NCBI GenBank assembly: GCA_036784855.1
Contig: JAZDSV010000009.1
Coordinates: forward strand, 105,001-169,000
From: Aphelidium insulamus
Lineage: Eukaryota > Aphelidiomycota > Aphelidea > Aphelidiaceae
Direction: 5' to 3'
DNA length: 64,000 nucleotides
The notes beneath the pieces were generated by a model, which saw only the letters and a list, made by a program, of their open reading frames with translations, was not told the DNA's origin and did not search any database. Both the position numbers and the translations under genes were made by a program. Below, one piece after another: positions 11,313 to 23,100 of the stretch (positions are counted from its first letter, which is position 1; the number at the start of each line of letters is the position of its first letter).

Positions 11313-13097
11313 ATGGCCAAAACAAGTATTGCGCACGTTTATGCACGTCCCAAATCAATCGATGGCGAATATCGAACAGCGGGGTGGACCACGGCTTGGA
11401 TATTCGCTCAACTGATCCTTTTTGTGTGCTTCAAAGCCCAGACAGATACCAGTGACCGATTTCATACCGCACGGTCAAGTATGGGGTCTGGACTCGCGAT
11501 TGCACGCGCTGCAGCCTTGTCACTCAATATAAATTGCAGGTCTGAATGATGTCTGAATATTGCTACTGCTGCTAGCCGCTAATGCCCGCCAAGTTTGATA
11601 TTACTTACGGCAAGCATAAAACTGCTGTCAAAATTTCAAAAGATCCTGACAAATGCACAACCACGCCTGGCACGTATCGGTTGTGTGACGGGACATATCA
11701 CAGCGCTGCACAGACATATGGCGTTGACAATAGTTGCGTTTACTGTTGTTCACGTCGTGGGACACATGTTCACCTTCACTGTCGTAAGTGCGCAGCAATG
11801 GGTTTTTGCAAAGTCATTAACAAATGAGCAGTATAGTGGTGGCAATGCTTCTGCAGCCGTTGATATGTGGTTCACATCTGGCCCTGGATGGACTGGCCAG
11901 GTGGCGCTGTTCTCACTGGCCTTAATTACACTCACCTCAATGTGGCGACGTGTTCGCAAAGCCAACTACAACGCCTTCTATTACACACACCATTTGTTTG
12001 CTGTGTTTTATGTGGCGTTACTGCTGCATGGCACTTTCTGCATGATCAAGCTGGACTCTGAGACACCCGGAGACTCGTCACAACAATGCGCTGGCCCGAC
12101 ATTCTGGAAGTTTGCCGTGGCTCCACTAGTTCTGTACACCATTGATAGACTGATACGGGAGAGCGCCACATGCGCAACAGTTCGTCGCGCCGTATGGCAC
12201 CCATCCAATGTGCTGGAATTGCAATTTGATGTGGAACAGTGGCGCCAGCGGAATGGCTGGTACCAACTAGGGTGTGGATCCAATGTCAGGTTGCGGTGTC
12301 CAGCCATATCGCCCTTTGAGTGGCATACTTTCACCCTCTCCTCGGGTATTTAATATTGATGTTTTCTTTATGTTATAATAATGCTGCCAGGTGCCAACTG
12401 CACGATTCTATCAGTACACATCAAAGTTTGCGGTGACTGGACTCGAGCATTGTCACGGAAGTTTGGTGTCTTTAGCCGCCTGGAGCAGTATAGCTACGGC
12501 AACCTGGCCATGTGCGGTACTGTACCCAAGATACAAGTAGATGGACCGTACCTCGGCATGATGAGTACGCTGGGCATGGAGCCTGTTGCCGTGCTGATCG
12601 GGGGTGGAATCGGCGCCACTCCCACTGCATCAGTGCTCAAGTCACTGTTGTCGGAGCGGCTTTCAGTCAAGGCTGACCTGTCTATGCGCGTGCGGCGCAT
12701 CTACCTGGTGTGGGTGTGCAGCGATGCCGACGCGTTCAAGTGGCTGCACGGACAATTGGCAATGTTGGAGGCGTTTGGAGTGGATCGCTTCAACTTGACA
12801 GTGATGCTGTACTGGACAGCAAAGCGGGCCTCAATGTACGACAGGCATCGCATACTTCTGGACAAAACTGCGCGATGTGACGCTGTGACTGGCCTCACTA
12901 CCACCACGCACTTTGGGCGGCCGCGGTGGAGGAAAATATTTGTACAAGTCGAAGAGAGCGCGGCAGACAATGAGGTGATCGGGGTGTACACGTGCGGGCC
13001 AAAGGCTTTGTGTCGCGACGTAGAGCGGGCTTGCCATGAACTGGATACAGAGAGCGGGCGACAGATATTTACGTGCCGGGCCGAGATTTATAACTAA
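11313..13097 (+). CDS. NADPH oxidase catalytic subunit, tandem copy B
   Basis: This is a close paralogue of the gene just upstream with the same exon plan. It keeps GLAIARAAALSLNINC, the intron, then LILLTASIKLLSKF; the haem histidines (HRHMALTIVAFTVVHVVGH, YYTHHLFAVFYVALLLHG); the FAD motif HTFTLSSG, where copy A has HPFTLSSG; DGPYLGMM; GGGIGATPTAS; and CGPKALC. ATG 11313 is the first in-frame ATG, giving a shorter N-terminal tail than copy A. Introns lie near 11537-11590, 11787-11830 and 12345-12390. Only about 170 bp separate the two copies. The change of Pro to Thr in the FAD motif may alter flavin binding. Both copies look intact. Confidence 0.87.
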
Positions 13098-13429
13098 ATA
13101 GATGATAATGTACAAATGCTATTTAATATGTTACCTCGGAGTCAAGCTGGCAACCTGTGGCTCCGTGGCTCCGTGATCACCGGTAATCACTGTTTCGTAA
13201 GGATGCGAAACAATTGAACAGCCGCCGCCACGATACACCACGCGTGGCGCGCCACTGTGGGCGCGCTGTTCGCGATACACGCGCCGCGACCCGATTTACG
13301 CATCGCGTCGCAAAGCATCGGTGACTCGCAGGCGTTACGCGCAGGCACCGTGTGGCTCCTGCAGTGGCCACGTTCCCCATACGGCAAGATCTACAGCAAG
13401 CCTAATTGCAAGCACCGACTCGCAGGTGA
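13098..13429. other. Intergenic: NOX-B 3' flank and GT34-GT2 5' flank
   Basis: The stretch is GC-rich between 13190 and 13400. Its short ORFs show no family signature. Because the ATG at 13430 follows a CAG|GTGAAT that could be a splice donor, part of this stretch could be an upstream exon or leader of the glycosyltransferase gene. Confidence 0.4.
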
Positions 13430-16225
13430 ATGAAGCCGTGTTGCAATGTTGTGGCCGCCGCAGTGTTGACGACCATGTCCTGCTGGACGTCCCATCTACA
13501 GGCCGCCAGTTTGGGGCGGCGGTTGAACCCACTCGCCAAGCACTATGACCATCTGCGCATTGCTATAGTCACCGCCGAGACGCAGCAACAGTCGTTCGAG
13601 ACACTGGTCGCCTCAAACAAGACTCGCGACTGGGCCGCTCTGGACGGCGCCGATGATGGAGCTGCCGGACTGTTGTTGGACTCTGACGAGCCAGTTGAAT
13701 TGCTGCACCTCTCTCCCGACTATGCAGACCTATTCGTGCAGAACAAGAAGGACTGGGCGCTGTTTCTGCGATACGACTACGTGCACACCATCATTGAGGC
13801 CGATGGAAGTGCGTCCGACTTGCCGGTCTCAACAGTCGAACAGTCCATCCACTGGGTGAAAGTGGACCTCTTGCAGGTACAGTGAACTAATGTCTTTTTC
13901 TGATTATAGTGTTAAACATACACCTCACAGCGATACTTGTCCGAGTACGACTGGGTGTGCTGGTTGGATATGGACACAATTGTTGTAGATGCCAACATCC
14001 AGATCCAAGAGTATATCAAGGAGGCCACTCGCAGCCGGCCGCAGGCAGACCTGATTATTGAAGGATCGGAGAGTTATAAACAGATGGACGGCACAGCCAT
14101 CAAGGCCGGAGTAATTATTATGCGAAATTCGGCGTGGACCCAGCAGTTGCTCACCCGGCTCAAAGAGCTGCTTTCCAACAACGACTGGCAAGAAACTATT
14201 CGCGGGTCCATCCAGCGCGCTTCACCGTCTGCTTTGGACAACTCTCTGGTGTTTCTGCTTAATTCTGATCATTCGACAGATGCGCACTTGTATTTCACCA
14301 CACTGCAAGACCGATGGAATCAACGGCTCGTTTACATGCCCAAGATTGGTATTCTTCACTTTAGCGGGTGCACTGTGGGCGATTCGGTGTGCGTCAACAT
14401 ATTCAATGCTGCCATCGACCACATGCTGCTGAAAGATAAAATGTACGTCTACCGCGCCGCCCCATACATCCAGCACATCTACAACATTTTTGTCGGTATC
14501 TATGTGCTGTTTGCGTTGGACAGACTGTACCACATGTGCGGCCGCTTCATGTTTCCGGATCGGCGCAAGTCGCTTGTTCGGGTGTGTCGATATCTGCCAA
14601 CTATTAATTTGTCCTCGGCTTACTGATATTGTGTAGAAAGACTTTGGGAAGGACGATGCCAACTTTCCCATGGTTGTGGTGCAGCTGCCAATGTTTAACG
14701 AGATTTCTTGCTGCGAAACCATTATTGCTTGCAGTTGTAGGCTTGACTGGCCAGCCTCCAGATTATTCATCCAGGTAAATAATATTATACTGCTGTTGCT
14801 GTTTGATGATATTCATCGCAAGGTCGTGGACGATTCCACCAGCGAGGAAACGAAACAAGTCATCAACCAGCATGTCCAGAATTGGTCTCAACGGGGTGTC
14901 AATATCGAAGTCAGACGTCGTCCACATCGGTCCGGCTTCAAAGCTGGTGCCATGAACGAGGCCATGGACTACCTTCCGAAAGACACCGAGTACATTGCCA
15001 TTTTCGACGCCGATTTCTTGCCGGATCCATCGTTTTTGCGCAGTTCGGTTCCATACCTTGCTGCTCGACCTCAAAGCGCCTTTGTGCAGACTTGTTGGAT
15101 ATACACCAATGCGAAGGAGTCTCTGCTCACTCGGATGCAGGAAATATCGCTGAACTTTCACTTTTTGTGTGAACAAGAGGTTCGATTTCGCGCAGGACGA
15201 TTCTTCAACTTTAATGGTACCGCGGGAGTTTGGCGATTGAAAGCGCTTCAAGATGTCGGCGGCTGGCACACGGATACACTTGTCGAGGACATGGATCTGT
15301 CGCTGCGGGTGTATGCGAACGGTTGGGATTTCATATTTCTCCGCGATGTCAAGGTCTTGAACGAAATTCCGCCCACATTCGATGCGTACCGCGGACAGCA
15401 ACATCGATGGACCAGTGGACCGATGCAGGTGCTTAAAAAGGCCTTCCGAACAGTGTACATGTCGGAGAAACTATCATTTGTCGACAAGATATTTTGCCTT
15501 TGGTTCTTTTTGCGCAACTACGTCCACATCATCAACTTTATGTACTTTTTAATTCTCATTCCGCTCATGATTTGGTTCCCGCGAGTGGTTCTGTACGAGT
15601 GGGCCGTGATTTGGTTGCCGGCGGCGATCAGCATGTCGAACGTTGTCTTCACGCCCAATGAGTGGTTTCGTGTAATACCCTATGTGCTGTTTGAGAATGC
15701 AATGTGTCTCTACAAGGTATGCACCTTCCTTGTATCAGTCTGCCAAGTTCATCTCTATCGCAGACTGGCGCACTGATTTGCGGTGTGCTCAACATTGGCA
15801 AGGCTAAACAGTGGATCGTGACACCGAAATTTGCGCGCAAAGTTCTGTCCGGCAAGGCGTGCGATGAGAATGTAGATATCAAGGTAGCCACTACTCCGTC
15901 GGCGCCACTGGAACAAGTCGGAATAGGTGAAGCAGCTCATAAGCGATCACGCTGGGGCGCCATTTTGTATTTCTGTGCGGAAAAGTATCAAGCTCTAAAC
16001 GAATGGTTTACTGATCTGTGCATACGGCTCGCACTCTGGCTTTACACCACCGTCGTGGATTTCACATTCAAAATTCATCGACAAGAGGTGGCAATGTCGA
16101 TATTTCTGCTTGCGTGTGCGTATTGGGGGTTCCTGATGCGGCAACACGGTATCGCCTCATTTTCGCTACTGAACGCCTTGGCTTACTTTATCCTCGGCAT
16201 TGGTTGGATCGGTCGGTCTAAATAA
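13430..16225 (+). CDS. Fused glycosyltransferase: GT34 domain + CSLA/CSLC-type GT2 synthase
   Basis: The first half is a GT34 (MNN10/xylosyltransferase/galactosyltransferase) domain: LRIAIVTAE, RYDYVHTI, W.KVDLLQ, the metal-binding DYDWV-type motif with LDMDT near 13965, and ILHFSGC. Next come a TM segment (FVGIYVLFALDRLYHMCGRF) and, across a 55-nt phase-0 intron (14582-14636), a processive GT2: FPMVVVQLPMFNE, VDDSTSEE, DADFLPD, EDMDLSL and QQHRW. C-terminal membrane spans follow (FFLRNYVHIINFMYFLILIP, VAMSIFLLACAYWGF). The DRL...GRF segment before FPMV resembles the N-terminal TM of plant CSLC proteins, so the GT2 is complete only if joined. About 860 residues in five exons. Likely a Golgi enzyme making a substituted beta-glucan or mannan; the donor sugars are not known. 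The N-terminal start is uncertain. Confidence 0.88.
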
Positions 16226-16310
16226 GCGGCGGCACATAATGTTTTAAGAATAGAATCATTCTCATGCAGGACTTTATAACTAGTAGTCTAGACCAGAAAT
16301 GTCCAGTGCA

Positions 16311-17998
16311 TCACTTGTCAGCGTCTGGAATATCTTTGACGGACACAGCTAGCGCCTCCTTCAAGGATTTGTCAATGATTGCCACGGCCTCATCAATCTC
16401 GGCAGCAGTGATACAAAGAGGAGGCGCCTATAAAGTGTCACGCATTATAAAAATATTACAGTTTAAACACACATACCAGTCTGATGATGTTCTGGTGTGT
16501 GGGTTTGGCGAGCAGCCCGTTCTTCTTCATCAGCAGGCAAATATGCCACGCAGTCTTGTCCGATTTGCTCTCATCGATCACAATGGCGTTCATGAGTCCT
16601 TTGCCGCGCACTGTAGAAAAAAATGCATCAGCACATTGATGAATACATATTTGATAAAAAATGACTAACCGATCTGCACTAGCGGTGACTTGAGATTCCT
16701 GATGGCCTCGCGGAAACGTTCGCCTTGCACCATTGAGTTTTCGCACATGTTTTCATCTTTGAGCACTTGCAGTGCGGCAATTGCCACTGCACATCCAAGT
16801 GGATTTCCTCTACACAAATCAGTCGCAATCCAAAGCCGCATGGCCATACCCATAAGTGCTACCATGCTGGCCGGGATGTATGCATGTCATGATCTGAAAC
16901 TTAGTACCGTGTGAGATACATTCTGTTTTTTACCTCTTGACTAGAAAGTACGGCCGAGACGGGATATATTCCACCCGATAGCGCCTTGCCCAAGATGAGA
17001 ATATCGGCCTTAATGTTTTCGTAGTCGATTGCAAGCATTTTCCCTGTGCGGGCCAAACCAGACTGGATCTCATCGGCAATAAACAAGACATTGTACTTCT
17101 TGCAGAGCTCATAGCACTTTTTCAGATATCCATCATCTGGCACATATATGCCAGCCTCGCCCTGGATGGGCTCCACCAGGAAGCCGGCGACCTATACGCA
17201 TTAGGGATATGGCAGACGGTCAAGTAATCACAGCGCCATACATTTGGCCCGTGTGCCTTCAATGCACGCTCCAGCGCGCCAACATCGTTGTAATGGAGCA
17301 CATCACCGGTCTTGGGGCAGACTGGGCCGACTCCGGGTAAAAAGGGGCCGAAATTGGTTCGGCAATCCGGATCCGTGGACATTGATATCACACCGAGGGT
17401 ACGACCGTGAAAGTTGCCGGAGCAAGCCAGAACAATTGCCTTGTTCTCGGCCACTCCCTTCTTCATGTAGGCCCACTTGCGCGCCAATTTAATCGCCGTC
17501 TCCACGGCCTCGGCGCCCGTGTTCATTGGCAGAACCATGTCGTAACCAAAGTACTCGGTCACGTACTTGGCATACCGGCCAAACACATCGTTATAGAACG
17601 CGCGTGAGCTCAAATGAAGTGTCTGAGCCTGCTTGACGAGCGCATCGACGATCTTGGGATGGGAGTGTCCTGCGACACGGCGTCACAGGGGGCTCTTGGG
17701 GCAGAGGCACATTAACCTACCCTGGTTCACAGCACTGTAGGCCGACAAAAAGTCCATGTACTTGCGGCCCTCGGGATCCCAGACCTGGCGATATGAGACG
17801 CGATTTATATAGGTAGAAAATCATATCGCGACGCACGTGAATGCCCTGAGCGCGCGAAAACACAACCGGCAATGGGTGATAGCTGCACCAGTCATTCATA
17901 ACGATATCATAAAGAGTGCAATCTTACTTGTGCGCGCCAAATTCGTGCTCCAGGCCGATGACGGTCTGCGTGGTCATTGCTTGGCTTGCAGCTGCCAT
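16311..17998 (-). CDS. OAT: Ornithine aminotransferase (PLP enzyme)
   Basis: This enzyme transfers the delta-amino group of ornithine to 2-oxoglutarate, giving glutamate semialdehyde. The spliced protein (ATG 17998) begins [20 protein letters not shown] and joins to GAHNYHPLPVV, then [20 protein letters not shown]. It keeps [37 protein letters not shown], the PLP aspartate in [13 protein letters not shown], and the catalytic lysine in LGKALSGG. The C-terminal part has [13 protein letters not shown] and RGKGLMNAI. Introns are short, at 16430-16476, 16612-16670, 16810-16870, 16905-16935, 17192-17245, 17670-17720, 17788-17838 and 17910-17930, roughly. The N-terminus lacks an obvious arginine-rich mitochondrial presequence, so it may be cytosolic. 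Confidence 0.94.
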
Positions 17999-18653
17999 TT
18001 TGCTTTTGTTATTCTGCTGTGAATGTGTGTGCGCATGCCGACTGTTTGTTGCTGGGCAAGTTTGCTACACCGACCTTAACCGACAGCTGCGGTGGCTTCT
18101 TCCCACGGTATTGCTGGACAAGCTTGGAGTAAATGTCACCAATTATTGTCAAACACCAATTCATTGGTTGGTCACATATTATTGCAGACATATTATTACC
18201 ATCGGCGGGTTAGAATCGGCGATGTGCTGATTTGCAGTAGTGTTCCACCGAATGCAATATCATTGTTGTCCTTCGGCTAACTTAATTCGGCGTGATATGG
18301 TCAGTAAGATACTTATTCGGCACTTGATTAATCTAATCATGTTCCATTATATGGATTTCAATATCATCTATATCTGCACGACATACTTATATAATACCAT
18401 GGTGCATTAAATACGTTCACACAGATTATTGATCTTTTACACATATATAACTCGTTGTTTGGACTATCACAAGCTCTGCCAATGATATTGCCATGACCCA
18501 TACATGGCAATTATTGCTATGTGTTTACATTAGCAATGGAACACCGCCTTTGAGGCGATTGTGTTCACATGGCAACCGAAAACAAAACAATGGAGCATTG
18601 GCTTCCCCTTGATTCCAGCCGATTCCATAAACTTCATTCTCTGAATACACGCA
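17999..18653. other. Divergent promoter region of OAT and GRP94
   Basis: No coding signature is visible. The two start codons face away from each other, so both promoters lie here. The stretch is AT-rich from 18240 to 18530. I looked for an ER-stress element of the CCAAT-N9-CCACG type upstream of GRP94 and did not find one. Confidence 0.5.
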
Positions 18654-21208
18654 ATGAAGGTCTGGCCTCAAGTGTCGCCGATACGCCTGCTCGCCCTAGT
18701 GGCTGCGGTGCTGTGCGTGGGCCATGTAGTGGCGGAACAGCAGCATGCATTCACGGCTGAAAACACGGCCGCTGACACTACGGATGATGTACCGCACACG
18801 GCCAACGCGGAAAAATTCGAGTTCCAGGCCGAAGTGAACCGAATGATGAAGCTGATCATCCACTCGCTCTACAAGTCCAAGGAGATCTTTCTGCGTGAAC
18901 TGGTGTCCAACGCCTCCGACGCCCTGGACAAGATCCGTTTCAAGTCGCTGAGCAATCCGGAGCTGCTGGCCGCGGCGCCCACGCTCAACATCACGGTGCG
19001 CGCGGACCCCGTCAAGAAGCAGATCATTATCACGGACACGGGCATCGGTATGACCAAGAAGGATTTGATCAAGAATCTGGGCACACTGGCCAAGTCTGGC
19101 ACCGCCGATTTCCTGCAAGCTCTCGAATCCCAGTCCGCCGACTCGAACCTTATTGGACAGTTTGGTGTTGGATTCTACAGCGGTATGTTTATCACATAGC
19201 AGTGTGTGTTACTCTCTAGCTCGTAAAATCTTATACAATACAGCATTCTTGGTCGCCGACACTGTGACCGTGGTGAGCAAGCACAATGACGACAAGCAGT
19301 ACGTGTGGGAGTCGCATGCCGAGAGTGATTTCTCGGTGGAGGAGGATCCACGTGGAAACACCCTCGGCCGTGGCACACAAATTATTCTGCACCTGAAGCC
19401 GGAGGACGAGGAGTTCCTAATCGAGTCGCAGCTGGAAGACATCATTCGCAAGTACTCCGAGTTCATCAACTTCCCCATCTATCTGCAGACCAACCAGACC
19501 GTCACTGAGGAGGTGCCGCTGTCGGATGAAGAGCTGGAAGCGGCTGCTGCCGAGAAGAAAAAGAAGAAGGCTGATTCGAAGAAGGCAAAGGCGGACGAGG
19601 AGAAGACGGCCGAAGATGACCTCGAAGAAAAGGAGACGAAAGATGCCGACGACGAGGAAAAGTTGGAGATTGAACAGGTGGATGAAGAGAGTGAAAAGGA
19701 GGACGACACGCCCAAGACGAAGAAAGTGGAGAAGCACGTCCTGGACTGGGAGCTGATGAACCCGCACAAACCGATCTGGACCCGCTCGGCCAGCAACATT
19801 ACGGAGAAAGAGTACCACGACTTCTACAAGGCATTTTCGCGCGATTCCACCGACCCGATGGCCTACTCACATTTTCGCGCGGAGGGCGATGTCGAGTTCC
19901 GCTCCATTCTATACATCCCCGCCAAAGCCGATGCGAACCAGCTGCAGAGCCAGGAGGCGCACATTCGCAGCATCAAGTTGTTTGTGCGCCGTGTCTTCAT
20001 CACCGACGAGCTGCTCGACTTCATTCCCAAGTACCTGGGCTTTCTGAAGGGTCTGGTGGACTCGGATGATCTGCCGTTGAATGTGTCGCGCGAGACGCTG
20101 CAGCAGCACCGCCTGCTCAAGATGATCCGACGCAAAGTTATCCGCAAGGCGCTCGATCTGATCAAGTCGCTGGCGGAGGACGAGGAAAAGTACGAAGAGT
20201 TCCTCAAGCAGTACTCCACCAACCTGAAATTGGGTGTCATTGAGGACGTCAAGAACCGCAAGAAGCTGATGAAGCTGCTGCGTTTCAGCTCGTCGCACTC
20301 GCCCGACAAGCGCACCAGTCTGGAGGCGTACGTGTCGCGCATGAAGAAGAAGCAGAAGCAGATCTACTTCCTCACCGGCCCCTCCATCGAGGAGATCAAG
20401 ACGTCGCCGTTTGTGGAGCTGGTAGAGGCGCGCGGCTACGAGGTGCTCTACATGGACGAGCCGATCGACGAGTACGTGCTGCAGAGCGTGCGCGACTTTG
20501 ATCGCCACGCATTCCAGAATGTGGCCAAGGACGGTGTCAAGTTTGGCGACGAGTCTGCCGCCGTCAAGGAGAAGAACGAGGCACTCGCCGAGAAGTTCAA
20601 ACCCCTGGCCGACTACCTGACCACACTGCTGTCCAAGTGGGTGGACAAGGTGGTGGTGTCGTCCCGTCTGACCACGGCACCGTCCGCGCTGGTGGCGTCG
20701 CAGCACGGCTGGTCCGGCAACATGGAGCGTCTGATGACGTCGCAGGCGCTGGGCAAGAACAATGACCCGATGCGCGACTACATGGCCACCATGAAGAAGA
20801 AGTTTGAGATCAATCCGCGACACCCGCTGATCGAGGCCATGCTGGAGAAAGTGGAGGCCAGTCAGTTGGATGCGGTGGACGAGGTGGCACGACTGCTATA
20901 CGAGGTCACTCTGCTGCGGTCTGGCTACTCGGTCAAGGACTCGGTGGAGTTTGGCAATCTGGTTGAGCGTGTCATTCGCCTCAATCTTGGCGTGGACACT
21001 GAGGCGCAGGCAAGTATTGTCACTAATGCAATAATGTCTTCCACATTATTATAGTTTATCACTAACCCGACCCGCGCAGGCCACTCTGGACGACATTGAG
21101 CAGGCAGAGGAAAAGGATCCAAACTCGGGCGAGGCAGATGATGACGTGGACGAGGACATTCCCGAGATGAAGCTGGACGAGAGCGACATGGAGCACGACG
21201 AGCTGTAG
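18654..21208 (+). CDS. HSP90B1: GRP94/endoplasmin, ER-lumen HSP90 ending in HDEL
   Basis: GRP94 is the HSP90 chaperone of the ER lumen. The protein starts with a signal peptide ([20 protein letters not shown]), then [20 protein letters not shown]. It has the GHKL ATPase motifs [17 protein letters not shown], and [10 protein letters not shown] completed across a 60-nt intron at about 19184-19243. A long acidic/lysine-rich charged linker ([19 protein letters not shown]) is typical of GRP94. The middle and C-terminal domains follow ([37 protein letters not shown]). After the last intron (about 21010-21080) the acidic tail ends EHDEL, so the ER retrieval signal is HDEL, as in plants and yeasts. 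The gene is strongly GC-rich at third positions compared with its neighbours, suggesting high expression. Confidence 0.97.
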
Positions 21209-21315
21209 AGCGCCCGCCTGCACAATAACAACGATCATTAACAACGTGCACGGCACAAAATATAACTTGCCCTGTGCACCTCAATCAAAGCTGTAGTGGT
21301 AAGATCTAGTCTTGA

Positions 21316-21849
21316 ATGGACGCCGCGTTAAAGACGGCCACGGGCGGCAAGCTAAAGTTGAAGCGGCGTGCTGCTGGCGCCGCTACTACGGCTGTGGCTG
21401 CCGGTGGAGTGTACGTGCTGCTGGCCTGGTGTACGTTGTACTAATAGCCGATTCACAGCACGAAATCGCGGGTCAAGAAGTCGTCATCTTCATCATCACA
21501 GACATCAGCAAGCAGGCTGAAGGAGGGGATAGCGGCAGCTGATGGTACCGATGGACACCGCTCAGACACACCACCGGCTAGCGGTAGTAGTAGCGGCAGC
21601 GGCACCAAGCGTGTGGTGCAGACCCCGGCAGAGCGAGCGTTTACCGAGAGGCAGCGACAAAAGCTGCAACGGGGTGGGCCGGCTGCGCTGGCCGGAGAGC
21701 AGCTGAAATCACACAAGCAGCGCGTGGACGAGTTCAACCGTAAACTGGAACACATGACGGAGCACTATGACATTCCCAAGGTGGGTAGTTGTGAGTACGA
21801 TGTACAATGCCCTGCACTAACTTGAAATGTTCAGGTTGGACCTGGCTGA
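21316..21849 (+). CDS. FAM32A: FAM32A-like nuclear protein
   Basis: FAM32A is a small protein seen in human spliceosomes, where it touches the 3' splice site region (family knowledge). The ATG at 21316 gives MDAALKTATGGKLKLKRR, matching the KLKLK start of the family. A 48-nt intron (21411-21458) with a perfect TACTAAT branch site joins exon 1 to VTKSRVKKSSSS. A low-complexity Ser/Gly linker leads to the conserved core TPAERAFTERQRQK, then SHKQRVDEFNRKLEHMTEHYDIPKV. A last intron (about 21781-21834) leaves only VGPG before the stop. It lies about 110 bp downstream of GRP94 on the same strand. Confidence 0.9.
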
Positions 21850-22379
21850 TACTGGCTGGGACAATATAAATTGTTAATTGTTAACATTATTAAGACTATT
21901 TAAGTAAATACTAGTACTTTTATAACAAGATGTGGTGTGTTAGATACTAGAAGGGTAAAGGTGACCAGTTTATTAATTTACAGTTCCAAGTAAGCACCAA
22001 CATGCGAAGAATGCTCCTACATCAACGCTGCCAACATATCGCCGCCATAACTGATCACACTGCCGACATATCGCCGCCTCGACTGATCACACAGCCATTG
22101 AACGCACGCAGCCAACTGATCGCGCAGTCAACTGATCGAAGCGCTTCGAAATCGCGCCAATCGCCGCCCATTACCGATCGCTGCAGCCAATCAGAAGCGG
22201 CGGATCTGCTTCGTTCGATCTGCGATCGCATCGGCCATAAAACCGCGGCGATTTCCCGCACATCGCGCACTTCTACTTTGCTTGCTTGTGTAATACTGAC
22301 ACACCGCTATTCGTATCGCGTCACGTCACATTCATCTATTCAACAGCTCACTGTATCGATCTCCACATCAGTCATCTCA
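21850..22379. other. Intergenic with promoter of the secreted gene at 22380
   Basis: The first 150 bases are AT-rich 3' flank of FAM32A. From 22030 the stretch is GC-rich and carries four copies of an ACTGATC word between about 22045 and 22140, several GATCGC words, a CCAAT box and a CATAAAA box (listed separately). The reading frame is open upstream of 22380 but shows no protein signature. Confidence 0.5.
22186..22259 (+). promoter_or_regulatory. CCAAT box, CATAAAA box, CCGCGG and TTTCCCGC upstream of the secreted gene
   Basis: GCCAATCAG lies at 22186-22194, CGGCCATAAAACCGCGG at 22232-22248 and TTTCCCGC (E2F-like) at 22252-22259. The same words in a similar order occur upstream of the other secreted orphan gene (61393-61480). 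The signals are seen directly; their function is inferred. Confidence 0.5.
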
Positions 22380-23021
22380 ATGCGACTGTTACTCTTGCTG
22401 GTCACAACGCTTCTCGCGGCCAGTGTCGCGGTGGACGCGCAATCACTGGCGGCACCTGTGCCACCCAAACTCACTCCCCCGGTCTGCAATCAGCTAGTGT
22501 TTGACGGCTCATTCTGCAAGATCACCATCGCCGCAGACAACAATTTCAAACTGCGCGTTGCAGACGGCACCATCGACTACGGAACCTACTACGACAGCAC
22601 GTTACTGCCCGGCTCCCTGTTTGGCGGAATGGGCGGTCGCTGGGAGTACGTGCAAACCATCATCACGCCGTACTTTTCACAGTCCGCCACCGCCGCGCTG
22701 TATTTGGACGTTCTTGATATGGGCGCCGCTTCCAGAAACTCTGGCTTCATCGCCAAGACCGAGTGCTCGGATGGATCGCGCTACGTGATCGACTATAGCG
22801 GCTCGATAAACAGCGCGTGGGCGCCCGTGACGGCGGGCCAGGTGCTGTACTCGTGCCCCCAGTCGGCGGTGGACGCTTGGCGCGGCGATCAGCGCATTCA
22901 GGGCGCGCGGTGGGTGGGTAATGCGGATTGCAAGTCGGCCGCAACGGCGACCACCACATCGTACCAGCTGACATTCAGTACGCTGCTTGCCAAGGCAGTC
23001 ACGACCACTGGCACTGTTTAA
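22380..23021 (+). CDS. Secreted protein of unknown function
   Basis: The ATG at 22380 gives a classic signal peptide (MRLLLLLVTTLLAASVAVDA) with likely cleavage at the A-Q boundary. The mature part is about 190 residues with several cysteines (PPVCNQLVF, GSFCKI, KTECSDGS, LYSCPQS, NADCKSA), probably beta-rich and disulfide-bonded. No membrane segment, GPI signal or known domain is recognised. The gene has no visible intron. Its promoter resembles that of the secreted gene at 60720-61316, although the proteins do not clearly align. It could be a cell-wall or host-facing protein; that is inference only. Confidence 0.75.
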   Translation: MRLLLLLVTTLLAASVAVDAQSLAAPVPPKLTPPVCNQLVFDGSFCKITIAADNNFKLRVADGTIDYGTYYDSTLLPGSLFGGMGGRWEYVQTIITPYFSQSATAALYLDVLDMGAASRNSGFIAKTECSDGSRYVIDYSGSINSAWAPVTAGQVLYSCPQSAVDAWRGDQRIQGARWVGNADCKSAATATTTSYQLTFSTLLAKAVTTTGTV

Positions 23022-23100
23022 TTGTTTCCCCCTTTGATAATATATTAGTTTGATATTCAGACAAATGATATTCAACGCAATAGTTGTATATGTAACACTG

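Noticed and set aside
9241-13097. Ferric-chelate reductase call for the tandem oxidoreductases
   Set aside because: The GLPVARAAA/NC/LILL block and the haem histidine spacing resemble NOX more than FRE proteins.
19909-20823. 304-codon minus-strand ORF inside GRP94
   Set aside because: It is an antisense shadow caused by the strong codon bias of GRP94. Its His/Leu-rich composition is typical of such shadows.
22002-22379. N-terminal extension of the secreted protein at 22380
   Set aside because: The frame is open but the added residues are low-information and would bury the signal peptide. The promoter words also lie within it.
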